Source of the DNA: Comamonas sp.
Lineage (GTDB): Bacteria > Pseudomonadota > Gammaproteobacteria > Burkholderiales > Burkholderiaceae_C
Reading direction: 5' to 3'
Assembly (NCBI GenBank): GCA_028690035.1
Contig: JAQVCA010000003.1
Coordinates: 124,001 to 188,000, forward strand
Length of the DNA: 64,000 nucleotides
Shown piece after piece: positions 8,454 to 16,883 of this stretch. A model generated the notes under the pieces. That model was given only the letters and a program-made list of their open reading frames with translations. It was not told where the DNA came from and did no database searches. The translations under genes and the position numbers were made by a program. How positions within the stretch are numbered: position 1 is the stretch's first letter; the number at the start of each line of letters is the position of its first letter.

Positions 8454-10352
8454 TCATTCCACCGTCACGCTTTTTGCCAGGTTTCGGGGCTTGTCCACAT
8501 CGGTGCCGCGTGCCACGGCGGTGTGGTACGCCAGCAGCTGCAGCGGCACGACGTGCAAGATGGGGGAAAGCGCCCCGTAGTGCTCGGGCATGCGGATCAC
8601 GTGCAAGCCTTCGGCACTGGTGATCTGGGTGTTGGCGTCGGCCAGCACGTAGAGCACGCCACCGCGCGCGCGCACTTCTTGCATGTTGCTTTTGAGTTTT
8701 TCCAGCAGCTCATCGTTGGGCGCGACGGTGACCACCGGCATGCTGTTATCGACCAGCGCCAGCGGGCCGTGTTTGAGTTCGCCCGCCGGGTAGGCCTCGG
8801 CGTGGATGTAGCTGATTTCTTTGAGCTTGAGCGCCCCTTCCAGCGCAATCGGGTAATGGCGGCCACGCCCCAAAAATAGCGCGTTCTGGCGCTTGGCAAA
8901 GTCTTCGGCCCAGCTGACGATTTGCGGCTCCAGCGCCAGCACGGCCTGCAGGGCCATGGGCAGGTGGCGCATGGCCGTCAGGTAGTCCTGCTCCTGCGCT
9001 TCGCTCAAACGGCCCTTGCTTTGCGCCAGCACCAGCGTCAGCAAAAACAGACCGGCCAGTTGGGTGGTGAAGGCTTTGGTGCTGGCCACGCCAATTTCCA
9101 CGCCCGCGCGGGTGATGTAGGCCAGCTTGCACTCGCGCACCATGGCGCTGGTGCCTACGTTGCAGATGGTCAGCGTCTGCGTCATGCCCAGACTTTGCGC
9201 GTGGCGCAAAGCGGCTAGGGTGTCGGCGGTCTCTCCCGACTGGCTGATGGTGACAACCAAAGTGCGCGGATCGGGCACGCTGGTGCGGTAGCGGTATTCG
9301 CTGGCCACTTCCACATTGCACGGAATACCAGCGATCGACTCCAGCCAGTACTTGGCCGTGCAGCCGCTGTAGTAGCTGGTGCCGCAAGCCAAAATGAGCA
9401 CGCGGTCGATCTCTTTGAACACGCGCCAGGCCGCTTGGCCGTCTGCACCATCGAACAGCTCGGGCACGATGTGGCCGATGCCATCCAGCGTGTCGGCAAT
9501 GGCACGCGGTTGCTCAAAAATTTCTTTTTGCATGTAGTGGCGGTACGGGCCCAGCTCGACCGCGCCGCTGAAGGCCTGCACGGTTTTGACGGGGCGCTGC
9601 ATGGGCAGCAGTGCGTGGCCGGATTTGTCGGCCAGCCAATAGCGCCCGGGCTGCAGATCGACCAAATCGCCCTCTTCCAGATAGACGATCTGGTCGGTCA
9701 CCCCGGCAATGGCCATCGGGTCGCTGGCCAAGAAAAACTCGCTGTTGTCCACCCCCAGGCCCAGCACCAGGGGCGAACCGGCGCGCGCACCGACCACGCG
9801 GTGCGGCTCGTCCTTGTGCAGCACGGCAATGGCGTAGGCACCGTGCAGCTGGGCGCGAGCGGCTTTGACGGCCTCAAACAAGTCGCCGTTGTAGTGGCTA
9901 TCGACCAGGTGGCCGATGACTTCGGTGTCCGTCTGGCTGGCAAACACATAGCCCTTGGCCTGCAGCTGGGCGCGCAGCTGTTCGTAGTTTTCGATGATGC
10001 CGTTGTGCACCAGCGCCACACGCGCCGGTTTGCCGCTGTCGGCATCGGCACCTGGCCCATAGCTGAAATGCGGGTGCGCGTTGCACACCTCGGGCGCGCC
10101 GTGCGTGGCCCAGCGCGTGTGGGCAATGCCCGTCAGCCCCTGCAGGTCGTCGTGCTGCACCTGCGCCAGCAGCTCGGCCACGCGCGCGGTACTGCGCGCG
10201 CGCTGAATGCCCTGGCTGATGGGCGAACCGGCCACCATGCGGTGTACAGCCACCCCGCAGGAGTCGTAGCCCCGGTACTCCAGGCGCTGCAAGCCCTGCA
10301 CCAACAGGGAAACAATGTTGCGGGTCGAAACCGCAGCGACGATGCCACACAT
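8454..10352 (-). CDS. glmS: Glutamine--fructose-6-phosphate aminotransferase (isomerising)
   Basis: This 632-residue enzyme makes glucosamine-6-phosphate from fructose-6-phosphate and glutamine, the committed step toward UDP-GlcNAc. The N-terminal glutaminase begins 'MCGIVAAVS', with Cys2 becoming the catalytic N-terminal cysteine, and has the expected 'RWATHG' motif. Two SIS sugar-isomerase domains follow, with '[13 protein letters not shown]' and '[19 protein letters not shown]' at the very C-terminus. glmU lies 1.5 kb away on the same strand. No glmS ribozyme was seen upstream; that class is typical of Gram-positives. Confidence 0.98.
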   Translation of the reverse strand: MCGIVAAVSTRNIVSLLVQGLQRLEYRGYDSCGVAVHRMVAGSPISQGIQRARSTARVAELLAQVQHDDLQGLTGIAHTRWATHGAPEVCNAHPHFSYGPGADADSGKPARVALVHNGIIENYEQLRAQLQAKGYVFASQTDTEVIGHLVDSHYNGDLFEAVKAARAQLHGAYAIAVLHKDEPHRVVGARAGSPLVLGLGVDNSEFFLASDPMAIAGVTDQIVYLEEGDLVDLQPGRYWLADKSGHALLPMQRPVKTVQAFSGAVELGPYRHYMQKEIFEQPRAIADTLDGIGHIVPELFDGADGQAAWRVFKEIDRVLILACGTSYYSGCTAKYWLESIAGIPCNVEVASEYRYRTSVPDPRTLVVTISQSGETADTLAALRHAQSLGMTQTLTICNVGTSAMVRECKLAYITRAGVEIGVASTKAFTTQLAGLFLLTLVLAQSKGRLSEAQEQDYLTAMRHLPMALQAVLALEPQIVSWAEDFAKRQNALFLGRGRHYPIALEGALKLKEISYIHAEAYPAGELKHGPLALVDNSMPVVTVAPNDELLEKLKSNMQEVRARGGVLYVLADANTQITSAEGLHVIRMPEHYGALSPILHVVPLQLLAYHTAVARGTDVDKPRNLAKSVTVE

Positions 10353-10432
10353 AAGCCAAATCCTTCCGTCTTGAAACTTGACCGGGGCGATGCTAAAACC
10401 AGCAACAAGAAATTTTTATGTGATTTTTTATA

Positions 10433-10484
10433 ATTTCAGAAATCAAATTACATATAACGCCAAAAATAAATGAAAATTTCAGAA
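10433..10484 (+). promoter_or_regulatory. AT-rich glmS/lrp divergent region with two direct repeats
   Basis: The 133 bp between glmS and the Lrp-type gene are strikingly AT-rich. ATTTCAGAA occurs at 10433-10441 and again at 10476-10484, 43 bp apart (about four helical turns). The second copy ends one base before the regulator's ATG. Lrp/AsnC proteins often autoregulate by binding helically phased sites, so these are candidate operators. Confidence 0.4.
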
Positions 10485-10485
10485 T

Positions 10486-11007
10486 ATGCTAAAAAATGAA
10501 ATTCAAGAATCTACAACAGCGCTGGATCACATCGACTGGCAACTGCTCGATGCTTTGCAGCGCGACGCGGGGCGCAGCAACCAGGAGCTGGCCGCGCAGG
10601 TGGGCATCTCGCCGCCCACCTGCCTGCGCCGGGTGCGCCGCCTCAAGGCCCTGGGGCTGATCGAGCGCCAGGTGGCCATCCTCAACCCCCAGGCGCTGGC
10701 CACCGTGGCCGGGGCGGGCCTGCAGGCGCTGGTCGAGGTGACGCTGGAGCGCCAGAACGCCGACACGCTGGCCGCTTTTGAAGCCCTGGCCTGCGCGCAC
10801 GATGCCGTGCAGCAATGCTGGCGCGTGGCCCCGGGGCCGGACTTCATCCTGGTGCTGGCCTGCCGCGATATGCCGCACTACCTGCAGGTCGGCCAGGCGC
10901 TGTTCACCAACCACAGCAACGTGCGCAATGCCAAGGCGTTTTTTGCGACGAAACGCGCCAAGTTCAGCACGCACAGCGCGCCACTGGCGCTGCCCGCCAA
11001 CAACTAA
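10486..11007 (+). CDS. Lrp/AsnC family transcriptional regulator
   Basis: This 173-residue protein has an N-terminal winged helix ('LDHIDWQLLDALQRDAGRSNQELAAQVGISPPTCLRRVRRLKALGLI', residues ~13-58) followed by an AsnC ligand-binding/oligomerisation domain (~75-155). Lrp proteins sense amino acids and regulate amino-acid metabolism or transport. No target operon is adjacent other than the divergent glmS, so the regulon cannot be told from the sequence. No clear Shine-Dalgarno precedes the ATG, which sits at the edge of an AT-rich promoter region. Family call is secure; effector unknown. Confidence 0.93.
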   Translation: MLKNEIQESTTALDHIDWQLLDALQRDAGRSNQELAAQVGISPPTCLRRVRRLKALGLIERQVAILNPQALATVAGAGLQALVEVTLERQNADTLAAFEALACAHDAVQQCWRVAPGPDFILVLACRDMPHYLQVGQALFTNHSNVRNAKAFFATKRAKFSTHSAPLALPANN

Positions 11008-11011
11008 AAAC

Positions 11012-11090
11012 ATAGCTGCTAGCGCTGGATAGATAAGCTTTTCAGCATGAAAACACGCTGAAATGACGCCAAATAAGCGGATACAGCTAT
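11012..11090. repeat. 80-bp family inverted-repeat element (copy A)
   Basis: Starts ATAGCTGCTAGCGCT and ends ACAGCTAT, with an internal palindrome TTTCAGC...GCTGAAA. It lies between the convergent ends of the Lrp-type gene and the histidine kinase, where it could act as a bidirectional transcription end. Confidence 0.75.
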
Positions 11091-11094
11091 TCTT

Positions 11095-11862
11095 TTAGGG
11101 GGTTGGCAAGGGCAGTGCTGCGGGCCAATCGAGCAGCACCGTGCAGCCTTGCCCGGGCTGCGCCGCAATGGACAGCTGCGCGCCCTGGCGCTGGGCGAGC
11201 GCTTGGGCCAGCGCCAGACCACAGCCCAGGCCGGGGAATTCGCTCTCGCGGTGCATGCGCGCAAAGGGCTGAAACAGCGCTTGCGCGCGCGTGCCATCAA
11301 AGCCCACGCCGTTGTCCTGCAGCTGCAGCTGCCAGCGGCCATGGGCCTGGCGCTGGGCGCTGAGGTGGATCTGCGCGCGCGGCGCAGCAAACTTGCAGGC
11401 ATTGGCCAGCAGCTCTTGCCAGACTTGGGCCAGCGCCTGCGCGTCGGCCTGCACCAGCACCGGCGTACCAGGAAGGTGCAGATGCGCCTGGGCATAGTGC
11501 GGGTGGCGCGCCAGCACGTCGTGCCATGCCGCCTGGCACAGCGCCACGGCATCGACCGGCTGCAGCTGCAGATGGGCACGCGCAGCGCGCGAGAGCTGGG
11601 TCAGCGCCTCCACCATCTGCGCCATGCGCTGCGCGCCTTGCTGCATATGCTGGGCAAATTCCCGCGCATCCTCGGCCACTTGCTGCGCGCTGGGGTCGTG
11701 GCGCACCGCCTGGGTCAGCTCCTGCACCGACTCCATGAGCAGCGGCGCAAACGAGTTCACATGGCGCAGCGGCGCGCGCAGGTCGTGGGCGATGGCGCGC
11801 AGCAGCGCTTCGTGCTGCTGGCGCAGCAGGGCCAGTTCTTGCTCGGCGGTGAACCGTGCCAT
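11095..11862 (-). CDS. Sensor histidine kinase without sensor domain
   Basis: This 255-residue protein consists almost only of a HisKA dimerisation/phosphoacceptor domain ('AIAHDLRAPLRHV', phospho-His near residue 25) and a HATPase_c domain with N box 'ELLANACKFAA', G1 'QDNGVGFD' and G2 'GLGCGLALAQAL'. There is no transmembrane segment or obvious input domain, so it is probably cytosolic and receives its signal from a partner. The small domain set resembles the transmitter part of phytochrome-type or hybrid kinases. It starts 33 bp after glmU on the same strand; no response regulator is adjacent. Confidence 0.88.
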   Translation of the reverse strand: MARFTAEQELALLRQQHEALLRAIAHDLRAPLRHVNSFAPLLMESVQELTQAVRHDPSAQQVAEDAREFAQHMQQGAQRMAQMVEALTQLSRAARAHLQLQPVDAVALCQAAWHDVLARHPHYAQAHLHLPGTPVLVQADAQALAQVWQELLANACKFAAPRAQIHLSAQRQAHGRWQLQLQDNGVGFDGTRAQALFQPFARMHRESEFPGLGCGLALAQALAQRQGAQLSIAAQPGQGCTVLLDWPAALPLPTP

Positions 11863-11895
11863 GGAGAGCCTTTCTACGCGCGGTGCGCGACAGAG

Positions 11896-13338
11896 TTACG
11901 CAGCGGGCTGCTTGGTGGGGCGCGCCCAGTTTTCTTTGGTCAGTTGCTTGCCGCGCGCCACGCTCAAAGCGCCCGCCGGAGTGCTCTTGGTGATGGTGGA
12001 GCCGCCGCCCACAGTGCCACCTGCGCCAATCGTCACCGGTGCCACCAGCACGCAGTTGCTGCCGATGTGGGCGTCGGCCTCAATCACCGTGCGGTGCTTG
12101 TTGGCGCCATCGTAGTTGGCGGTGATGCTGCCTGCGCCGTAGTTGACGCGCTCGCCCACCGTGGCATCGCCCAGGTAGGCCAGGTGGTTGGCTTTGGCGC
12201 CGGCGGCCAGGGTGGAGTTTTTCACTTCGACAAAGTTGCCAATGTGTACCTCCGTGCCCAGCTGTGCGCCCGGGCGCAAACGCGCAAACGGGCCAATCAA
12301 GGCGCCCTCACCCACGCTGGCGCCCAGTGCTTCGCCGTCGATGTGGGTGAAGGGGTGGATCACCGCATCGGCGGCAATCACGGCGTTGCTGATGTGGCAG
12401 TAGGCACCAATGCGCGCACCCGCGCCAATCTCCACCTGGCCGGTGAAGATGCAGCCCAGGTCGATGTCCACATCCTGCCCGCAAACCAACCGCGCGGGCG
12501 TGCCGTTGGCATGGTCGCGCAGATCGAAGCGCGCCGGGTCGGCCAGGCGCACGCCTTGCTCCATCAGCGCCTGCGCCTGGCGCAGCTGGTGGGCACGCTC
12601 CAGCTCGGCCAGCTGCTGCGGGCTGTTCACGCCAGCGACCTGCACGGCATCGGCAATGCAGTGCGCCACCACCGGCACGCCCTGGGCCACGGCCATGGCC
12701 ACCACATCGGTCAGGTAATACTCGCCCTGGGCGTTGTCGTTGGTCAGTTGCCCCAGCCACGGGCGCAGCAGGCGCGCGGGCACGGCCATGATGCCGCTGT
12801 ACACCTCGTCGATGGCGCGTTCGCCCGCGCTGGCGTCTTTGTGCTCCACGATGCGTTGCACGCCGCCTTGCGCATCGCGCACGATACGGCCATAGCCGGT
12901 GGGGTCGGGCAGGCGCACGGTCAGCAGCGCAAGCCGGTCGTGGCCCGCAGCGTCCACTAGCGCCTGCAAGGTGGCCGCCTGGGTCAGGGGCACATCGCCC
13001 GAGAGCACCACGACCACGCCCTCGTCACTGAGCGCTGGCAGCGCCTGCTGCACGGCGTGGCCGGTGCCCAGCTGGGGTTCTTGGCGGGCAAATTTCAAGT
13101 CAAATTGGCCACACAGGCTTGCTACACAAGCGCTAAATGCTTCTACTTCAGGAGCACCATGGCCGGTAATGACCACCGCCGTGCGCGCCTGCAGTTGTCC
13201 GGCGACCGCCAGCACATGGCCCAACAGGGGGCGGCCTGCCAATTTTTGTAGCACTTTGGGTGTGCGACTTTTCATACGGGTGCCTTTTCCGGCCGCCATA
13301 ATGACAATTTCTAAGGGGAGCGATGCGGTCATAGCCAT
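11896..13338 (-). CDS. glmU: Bifunctional GlmU: GlcNAc-1-P uridyltransferase / GlcN-1-P acetyltransferase
   Basis: This 480-residue enzyme carries out the last two steps to UDP-GlcNAc. The N-terminal pyrophosphorylase has the nucleotide-binding motif 'MAAGKGTRMKSRTPKVLQ' (residues ~14-31). The C-terminal half is a left-handed beta helix of hexapeptide repeats with 'GNFVEVKNS' and 'HLAYLGDA', the acetyltransferase active-site region. Length is slightly above the E. coli 456. An alternative start two codons in (MTASLP...) is possible. It is likely transcribed with the histidine kinase that follows. Confidence 0.97.
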   Translation of the reverse strand: MAMTASLPLEIVIMAAGKGTRMKSRTPKVLQKLAGRPLLGHVLAVAGQLQARTAVVITGHGAPEVEAFSACVASLCGQFDLKFARQEPQLGTGHAVQQALPALSDEGVVVVLSGDVPLTQAATLQALVDAAGHDRLALLTVRLPDPTGYGRIVRDAQGGVQRIVEHKDASAGERAIDEVYSGIMAVPARLLRPWLGQLTNDNAQGEYYLTDVVAMAVAQGVPVVAHCIADAVQVAGVNSPQQLAELERAHQLRQAQALMEQGVRLADPARFDLRDHANGTPARLVCGQDVDIDLGCIFTGQVEIGAGARIGAYCHISNAVIAADAVIHPFTHIDGEALGASVGEGALIGPFARLRPGAQLGTEVHIGNFVEVKNSTLAAGAKANHLAYLGDATVGERVNYGAGSITANYDGANKHRTVIEADAHIGSNCVLVAPVTIGAGGTVGGGSTITKSTPAGALSVARGKQLTKENWARPTKQPAA

Positions 13339-13467
13339 TCAAAAAATGTGCAAACATGCCTAAGCGGCACCAGTCCTGATAAACCACCTCGACTGGACTG
13401 GCCTGAAGCGTTCGATTATCTGCTTAGGGTGTGCGCACTGAGCGCAGCGCTGCACACGCAGACTGAA

Positions 13468-13481
13468 TTGATGCACGTCAA
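13468..13481 (+). promoter_or_regulatory. FNR/Anr/Dnr-type binding site upstream of hemerythrin gene
   Basis: TTGATGCACGTCAA matches the CRP/FNR-family consensus TTGAT-N4-ATCAA at nine of ten specified positions. A TAATAG at 13501-13506 could serve as the -10, which puts the site near -40, the usual place for class II activation. The hemerythrin ATG follows at 13568 after a ~55-nt leader. Confidence 0.6.
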
Positions 13482-13567
13482 AGCCCTACGCCTGTCTTGG
13501 TAATAGTCCTGAATCTTGCGCAGACATTAACGCCTATGCTGGCGCTTTTATATAGGAGTCACCGATC

Positions 13568-13990
13568 ATGACCTTCATGCCTTGGTCCTCAGCACTAGAG
13601 CTGGGGGTACCCACGATCGATGAACAGCACCGGGTGCTGGTGGATTTGATCAATGCTCTGCACGCAGCCATTTCGGACACTGCCGGCTCACGCAGCGCCA
13701 TCGCCGACATCCTAGAAGGCCTGTTGGAATACACGCACAACCACTTCATTGTCGAGGAAGTGATGTTCAAGAAATACGGCTACCCCGAAGCGGCCAAGCA
13801 CTTGACCGAGCACAGCAGCTTCACCGGCAAGATGATGGACTGGTTGATGCGCTTTGAGGATGGTGAAGACGTCAACCAAGAAGTGATGGGCTTCCTCAAA
13901 GACTGGCTGGTTCACCATATCTGCGAGGAAGATCGGGCTTATTTGCCTTTCATGCGCGCGGCCATAGCCGACGAAACCATGGCCGCCTGA
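13568..13990 (+). CDS. Bacteriohemerythrin
   Basis: This 140-residue single-domain protein carries a non-heme di-iron oxygen-binding site in a four-helix bundle. The ligand set is complete: H21 in 'DEQH', H59 and E63 in 'HNHFIVEE', H78 and H82 in 'HLTEH', and H116 and D121 in 'HHICEED'. Such proteins bind O2 and sometimes NO, and serve as oxygen carriers, sensors or stores. TATAGGAGT gives a good Shine-Dalgarno ahead of the ATG. An FNR-type site upstream fits expression at low oxygen. It is free-standing, with no kinase or GGDEF fusion. Confidence 0.93.
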   Translation: MTFMPWSSALELGVPTIDEQHRVLVDLINALHAAISDTAGSRSAIADILEGLLEYTHNHFIVEEVMFKKYGYPEAAKHLTEHSSFTGKMMDWLMRFEDGEDVNQEVMGFLKDWLVHHICEEDRAYLPFMRAAIADETMAA

Positions 13991-13994
13991 TCGC

Positions 13995-15230
13995 TCAATC
14001 CAGGGTCACGCGCACAAACTTGCGTTTGCCCACCTGCAGCACAAAGGTGCCTGCAGGCAACTTCAAGCCACGCTCACCCACCACGCTGCCATCCACGCGC
14101 ACGCCACCACCATCGATCAAACGGTTGGCTTCGCTGGTGGAGGGAGCCAGCTGGGTCTGCTTAAGCAAAGCTGCCACGCCCAGCGGCGCGCCACTGATCT
14201 GCACCTCTGGGATGTCATCGGGAATGCCGCCGCGGCTGCGGTTGTTGAAATCCTGCTCGGCAGCATCGGCGGCAGCTGCGCTGTGAAAGCGCGTGGTGAT
14301 CTCTTTGGCCAGCAGCACCTTGGCCTCTTTGGGATTGCGTCCTGCAGCCACTTCGGCCTTGAGCGCGGCAATCTCTTCCAGGCTCTTGAACGACAGCAAC
14401 GTGAACCAGTCCCACATCAGGGTGTCGGAAATCGACAAGATCTTGGCGAACATGGTGTTCGCGTCTTCGGTGATGCCCACATAGTTGTTCTTGGATTTGG
14501 ACATTTTGTGCACCCCATCCAAGCCGACCAGCAACGGCATAGTTAGCACACACTGTGGCTCTTGCCCATATTCTTGCTGAAGATGGCGTCCCATCATCAG
14601 GTTGAATTTCTGATCGGTGCCACCCAGCTCCAGATCGGCTTTCAATGCCACGGAGTCGTTGCCCTGCAGCAGCGGATACAGAAACTCATGCAAGCTGATC
14701 GAATTACCGTCAGTGAAACGCTGGTGAAAATCGTTGCGCTCCATCATGCGCGCTACGGTGTACTTGGCGGCCAGCTCGATCATGCCGCGCGCGCCCAGGG
14801 CATCGCTCCACTCGCTGTTGTAGCGGACCTCGGTCTTGGTGGGGTCCAGCACCTTGGCCGCCTGGGTGTAGTAAGTCTCGGCATTCGCTTTGATCTGCTC
14901 GGCCGTCAGCGGAGGGCGCGTGCTGTTGCGTCCCGAGGGGTCACCAATCAACGTGGTGAAGTCCCCAATCAAGAAAATCACCGTATGGCCCAAATCTTGC
15001 AGCTGGCGCATTTTGTTCAGCACCACCGTGTGACCCAGATGGATGTCGGGAGCCGTGGGGTCCAGCCCCAGCTTGATGCGCAGTGGCTGCCCAGTGGCCG
15101 CCGAACGCGCCAACTTGCGTTGCCACTCTTCCTGGGGCAGCAGCTCATCCACCCCACGCAGAGTCACGGCCATGGCCTGACGAACGGCATCCGTGACTGG
15201 GTAATCTTTGGTAACAGAAGTTTGATTCAT
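13995..15230 (-). CDS. tyrS: Tyrosyl-tRNA synthetase
   Basis: This 411-residue class I synthetase charges tRNA-Tyr. The HIGH-equivalent motif is 'HLGH' in 'APDIHLGHTVVLNKM', the KMSKS loop is intact ('HKMSKSKNNYVG'), and the C-terminal ~60 residues form an S4 RNA-binding domain ('SEANRLIDGGGVRVDG'). Length fits the bacterial TyrZ-like group found in many proteobacteria. It converges with the hemerythrin gene (4 bp apart) and is divergent from the M23 peptidase gene, an arrangement common in Burkholderiales. Confidence 0.97.
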   Translation of the reverse strand: MNQTSVTKDYPVTDAVRQAMAVTLRGVDELLPQEEWQRKLARSAATGQPLRIKLGLDPTAPDIHLGHTVVLNKMRQLQDLGHTVIFLIGDFTTLIGDPSGRNSTRPPLTAEQIKANAETYYTQAAKVLDPTKTEVRYNSEWSDALGARGMIELAAKYTVARMMERNDFHQRFTDGNSISLHEFLYPLLQGNDSVALKADLELGGTDQKFNLMMGRHLQQEYGQEPQCVLTMPLLVGLDGVHKMSKSKNNYVGITEDANTMFAKILSISDTLMWDWFTLLSFKSLEEIAALKAEVAAGRNPKEAKVLLAKEITTRFHSAAAADAAEQDFNNRSRGGIPDDIPEVQISGAPLGVAALLKQTQLAPSTSEANRLIDGGGVRVDGSVVGERGLKLPAGTFVLQVGKRKFVRVTLD

Positions 15231-15362
15231 AAGGGTTTTCTTCTAGGAATGGGGGTGGCAGCGCCGATATACTCGGCGGCTTCGATTCGCGCTGGGCTGG
15301 CGCATTTTAGTCAGGCTACTTTTTGACATAGTGCAAGTCGCGGTTTTCACACGATCGGCACA

Positions 15363-16814
15363 ATGGCAAAGCTTGGCGTACCCGTTGCGGTGCCATCGCC
15401 CCCTTCGCAAAAATCTCCCCGTTTTCTTGCCATCCCTGCCGACTGGACGCCTGTGTTCAATACCCGCTTTTTTTCTGCCAGCGCCCCCCTGCTTGCACAA
15501 CTGGCTCAGTCCCTCCAACGCCACCCCAAACGTATCACCGCTGCCATCGCGGGTCTGTTGTTGACCGCTGGCGGCGGCGCGTTTGCCGTCGCCTCCCTGG
15601 GGCCCGACGCCGACAACGTCCCCGTGCGCACCGTAGTCTCGCCCGTGACCTCACTGGTCGAGGGCAGCACCCTGGCACAGCTGACCGACAACCCCGATTT
15701 TTCCCTGTACCGCAGCGATTACACGCGTTTTTCCGATACGCCCGAGTCGCTGCTGCAGCGTCTGGGCGTGGCCGATCCTGTCGCCGTGGATTTTTTGCGC
15801 AACAACGCACAAACGCGTCAATACGTGCTGCGGCGCAGTGGGCGTCTGGTCAGCGCGGAAACCAGCAGCGACCACCAGCTGCAACAGCTCACCGTGCGCT
15901 GGATCCAAGACGAGCAAAGCGGCAACTTCCAGCGCCTGACGCTGCGACGCAACGCCCAGGGCTCTTTCGACACCGACCTGAGCAGCGCACCGCTGACAGT
16001 GAATACGCGCTTGGCCGGTGGCACCATCGAGAGCACACTGTTTGCCGCGACCGACGCTGCCAGCATCCCTGACAGCGCGGCTACGCAGATCGCCGACATC
16101 TTCCCCGAGATCAACTTTTACCGCCTGTTTAAGGGTGACCGCTTCACACTGGTGTACGAAACCCTGGAAGCCGACGGCGAACCCCTGCGCGCCGGGCGCG
16201 TGCTGACGGCACAGTTCATCAACCGGGGCAAGACCTATGAAGCCATGTGGTTCCAAGAACCCAACCAGCGCGGCTCTTATTACGCACTCGATGGCTCCAG
16301 CTTGCGCCGTGCCTACCTGAATTCGCCTGTCGAATTCTCGCGCATCAGCAGCACCTTTGGCGGACGGATTCACCCGATCAAAGGGTCTTGGCGCCAGCAC
16401 CTGGGTACCGACTACGCCGCCCCCACAGGCACCAAAGTGCGCACCGTGGGCGATGGCGTGGTGGATTTTGCCGGCTGGCAAAACGGCTTTGGTAATGTGG
16501 TGTACGTCAAGCATGCCAACAAGCAACACGTCACTGTCTATGCCCACCTGAGCCGTATCGATGTGCAAAAGGGCCAGCGCCTGGAGCAAGGCGATGGCAT
16601 CGGTGCTGTCGGCTCGACCGGCTGGTCCACAGGCCCGCACCTGCACTTTGAATTCCGCGTCAATGGCGTCCACCAAGACCCGCAGACCATCGTGGCAGAA
16701 AACGCAGCCAACCCCATCTCAGACAAGGTGAAGAAGGCCTTTATGGCCCAGGCCCACCAGATGCGTGAGCACTTGGCCTCTGCCGCCCTGATCTACGGTG
16801 CCAATGCGCAGTAA
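15363..16814 (+). CDS. M23 (LytM/MepM-like) murein endopeptidase
   Basis: This 483-residue protein has one N-terminal membrane anchor or signal region (hydrophobic ~60-78, 'ITAAIAGLLLTAGGGAFAVASL'), an OapA/LysM-like middle part, and a C-terminal M23 metalloprotease domain. The zinc ligands are visible: H346 and D350 in 'HLGTD' and H428 in 'GPHLHFEF', with H426 as catalytic histidine. It probably cuts peptidoglycan cross-links in the periplasm, as E. coli MepM does. The next gene, anmK, recycles anhydro-MurNAc, so the pair fits cell-wall growth and recycling. The long N-terminal tail before the membrane segment leaves the start codon uncertain. Confidence 0.92.
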   Translation: MAKLGVPVAVPSPPSQKSPRFLAIPADWTPVFNTRFFSASAPLLAQLAQSLQRHPKRITAAIAGLLLTAGGGAFAVASLGPDADNVPVRTVVSPVTSLVEGSTLAQLTDNPDFSLYRSDYTRFSDTPESLLQRLGVADPVAVDFLRNNAQTRQYVLRRSGRLVSAETSSDHQLQQLTVRWIQDEQSGNFQRLTLRRNAQGSFDTDLSSAPLTVNTRLAGGTIESTLFAATDAASIPDSAATQIADIFPEINFYRLFKGDRFTLVYETLEADGEPLRAGRVLTAQFINRGKTYEAMWFQEPNQRGSYYALDGSSLRRAYLNSPVEFSRISSTFGGRIHPIKGSWRQHLGTDYAAPTGTKVRTVGDGVVDFAGWQNGFGNVVYVKHANKQHVTVYAHLSRIDVQKGQRLEQGDGIGAVGSTGWSTGPHLHFEFRVNGVHQDPQTIVAENAANPISDKVKKAFMAQAHQMREHLASAALIYGANAQ

Positions 16815-16845
16815 GTAGCCCACGCGCCCCATACCCACCACTCCC

Positions 16846-16870
16846 AAGAGCCTCCCATCGAGGCTCTTGG
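16846..16870. other. Hairpin between M23 peptidase gene and anmK
   Basis: CAAGAGCCTC...GAGGCTCTTG forms a perfect stem of about ten base pairs with a short loop, in the 69-bp gap between the two genes. No T-run follows, so it is not a standard terminator; it could stabilise the mRNA end or reduce read-through into anmK. Confidence 0.6.
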
Positions 16871-16883
16871 CGCATGTGTCCCC

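Noticed and set aside
10353-10485. glmS ribozyme upstream of glmS
   Set aside because: The region is short and AT-rich, with none of the ribozyme's conserved elements; the class is mainly found in Gram-positives.
11149-12960. A 603-codon plus-strand frame across the histidine kinase and glmU
   Set aside because: It crosses two well-supported minus-strand genes and shows no domain.
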